Shown piece after piece: positions 6,321-6,844 of a stretch of 6,844 bases of DNA. The DNA comes from a bacterium (GTDB lineage: Bacteria; Zixibacteria; MSB-5A5; GN15; FEB-12). Location: assembly GCA_030612965.1 (NCBI GenBank), contig JAUWMW010000124.1, forward strand, positions 1-6,844, written 5' to 3'. The notes under the pieces are model-generated. The model worked only from the letters and a program-made list of their open reading frames with translations, had not been told where the DNA came from and did no database searches. Numbering within the stretch: the first letter of the stretch is position 1; the number at the start of each line of letters is the position of its first letter. A program made the position numbers and the translations under genes.

Positions 6321-6844
6321 ATGGCACGCAAAAGGGATGTAATCATTGCGGTCATAATCGGATTCTCGTTCCTGGTTGCAATGGGTCTGCTGGGACTGAT
6401 GTTCATCGGTCTGATGTCGGGTGACCGCGATTTCGCGTTCGCCGGTCTGGGTGGCGATATCGGGGTGGTTGAGATTTTCGGGGTCATCGATGAGAACTCC
6501 GGCCGCAAATGGATCCGGCAAATCGACCGTTGGGCTGAAAAAGGATCGATTGAAGCAATCGTGATTCATATCAATTCGGGCGGTGGCGGGGTAGCCATCT
6601 CGCAGGAAATCTATGATGCCATTCGTCGCGCCAGGGAGGAGAAACCGGTGGTGGCGGCGTTGGCCTCCGTGGCGGCTTCGGGCGGGTACTATATTGCCTG
6701 CGGCGCGGATCGAGTTATCGCCAACCCGGGGACCCTGACCGGATCCATTGGGGTGATTGTCAGTTTTCACACTGCGCGTGATCTCCTCGATAAGATCGGC
6801 ATTGGCACTGAGACGGTTAAGTCCGGTGAGTTGAAGGATGTCTT
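6321..6844 (+). CDS. sppA: Signal peptide peptidase SppA, S49 family, N-terminal part (3' end outside window)
   Basis: SppA is a membrane-anchored serine protease that degrades signal peptides left in the membrane after secretion. The 174 visible residues begin with a basic MARKRD and one hydrophobic segment at about 7-32, which should anchor the protein with its catalytic domain outside the cytoplasm. The S49 core follows: IGVVEIFGVID, then IVIHINSGGGG, then KPVVAALASVAASGGYYIACGAD with the nucleophile Ser120, and NPGTLTGSIGVI. SGELKD near the right edge holds Lys172, exactly 52 residues after Ser120, the same spacing as the Ser147/Lys199 dyad of Bacillus subtilis SppA. The layout fits the short single-domain (36K-type) form rather than the tandem-domain 67K form of Escherichia coli, but the missing 3' end prevents certainty. 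It starts 10 bases after the transglycosylase stop. The reading frame is intact to the window edge. Confidence 0.95.
   Translation, partial: MARKRDVIIAVIIGFSFLVAMGLLGLMFIGLMSGDRDFAFAGLGGDIGVVEIFGVIDENSGRKWIRQIDRWAEKGSIEAIVIHINSGGGGVAISQEIYDAIRRAREEKPVVAALASVAASGGYYIACGADRVIANPGTLTGSIGVIVSFHTARDLLDKIGIGTETVKSGELKDV

Noticed and set aside
5954..6770. Two long minus-strand open frames (184 and 191 codons) across the end of the transglycosylase gene and the start of sppA
   Set aside because: Both lie antisense to clear LysM and S49 coding sequence, and their translations show no family features.

Overview
This window is an ordinary, densely packed, single-strand stretch of bacterial chromosome. 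All five genes read left to right: the 3' part of mutS (mismatch recognition ATPase), complete mutL (mismatch repair endonuclease), complete miaA (tRNA dimethylallyltransferase), a complete MltD-type membrane-bound lytic transglycosylase with LysM repeats, and the 5' part of an sppA-type signal peptide peptidase that runs off the right edge. I see no mobile element, CRISPR array, rRNA, tRNA or phage gene, and no clear sign of an undescribed system.

Organism: the GC content looks to be in the mid-50s percent by eye. A lipoprotein murein hydrolase with LysM domains points to a diderm (Gram-negative) cell wall. MutL carries the metal-binding endonuclease motifs, so mismatch repair here should be of the MutH-independent type found in most bacteria outside the Escherichia lineage. 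The overall flavour would suit an uncultured diderm lineage such as the FCB group or Zixibacteria, but that is a guess and only a database search could settle it.

Layout: positions 1-1188 are mutS, open at the left edge. mutL starts inside the mutS stop codon (GTGA overlap) behind a strong Shine-Dalgarno sequence. miaA starts inside the end of mutL with an 8-base overlap and no recognisable Shine-Dalgarno sequence, so it probably depends on translational coupling. These three form one tight unit. A gap of about 100 bases follows (3964-4063). It is the only real non-coding stretch, and it holds short inverted repeats, one of which would cover the ribosome binding site of the lytic transglycosylase gene. 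The transglycosylase gene and sppA are separated by only 10 bases and probably share a transcript.

Function: MutS and MutL act together in replication-error repair, and both carry candidate beta-clamp-binding motifs. MiaA modifies A37 of tRNAs that read UNN codons and is a widespread neighbour of mutL. The last two genes are envelope functions: murein cleavage at the outer membrane and digestion of spent signal peptides in the inner membrane. The window therefore joins an information-processing unit to an envelope-maintenance unit. No hfq lies directly after miaA, where many proteobacteria have it.
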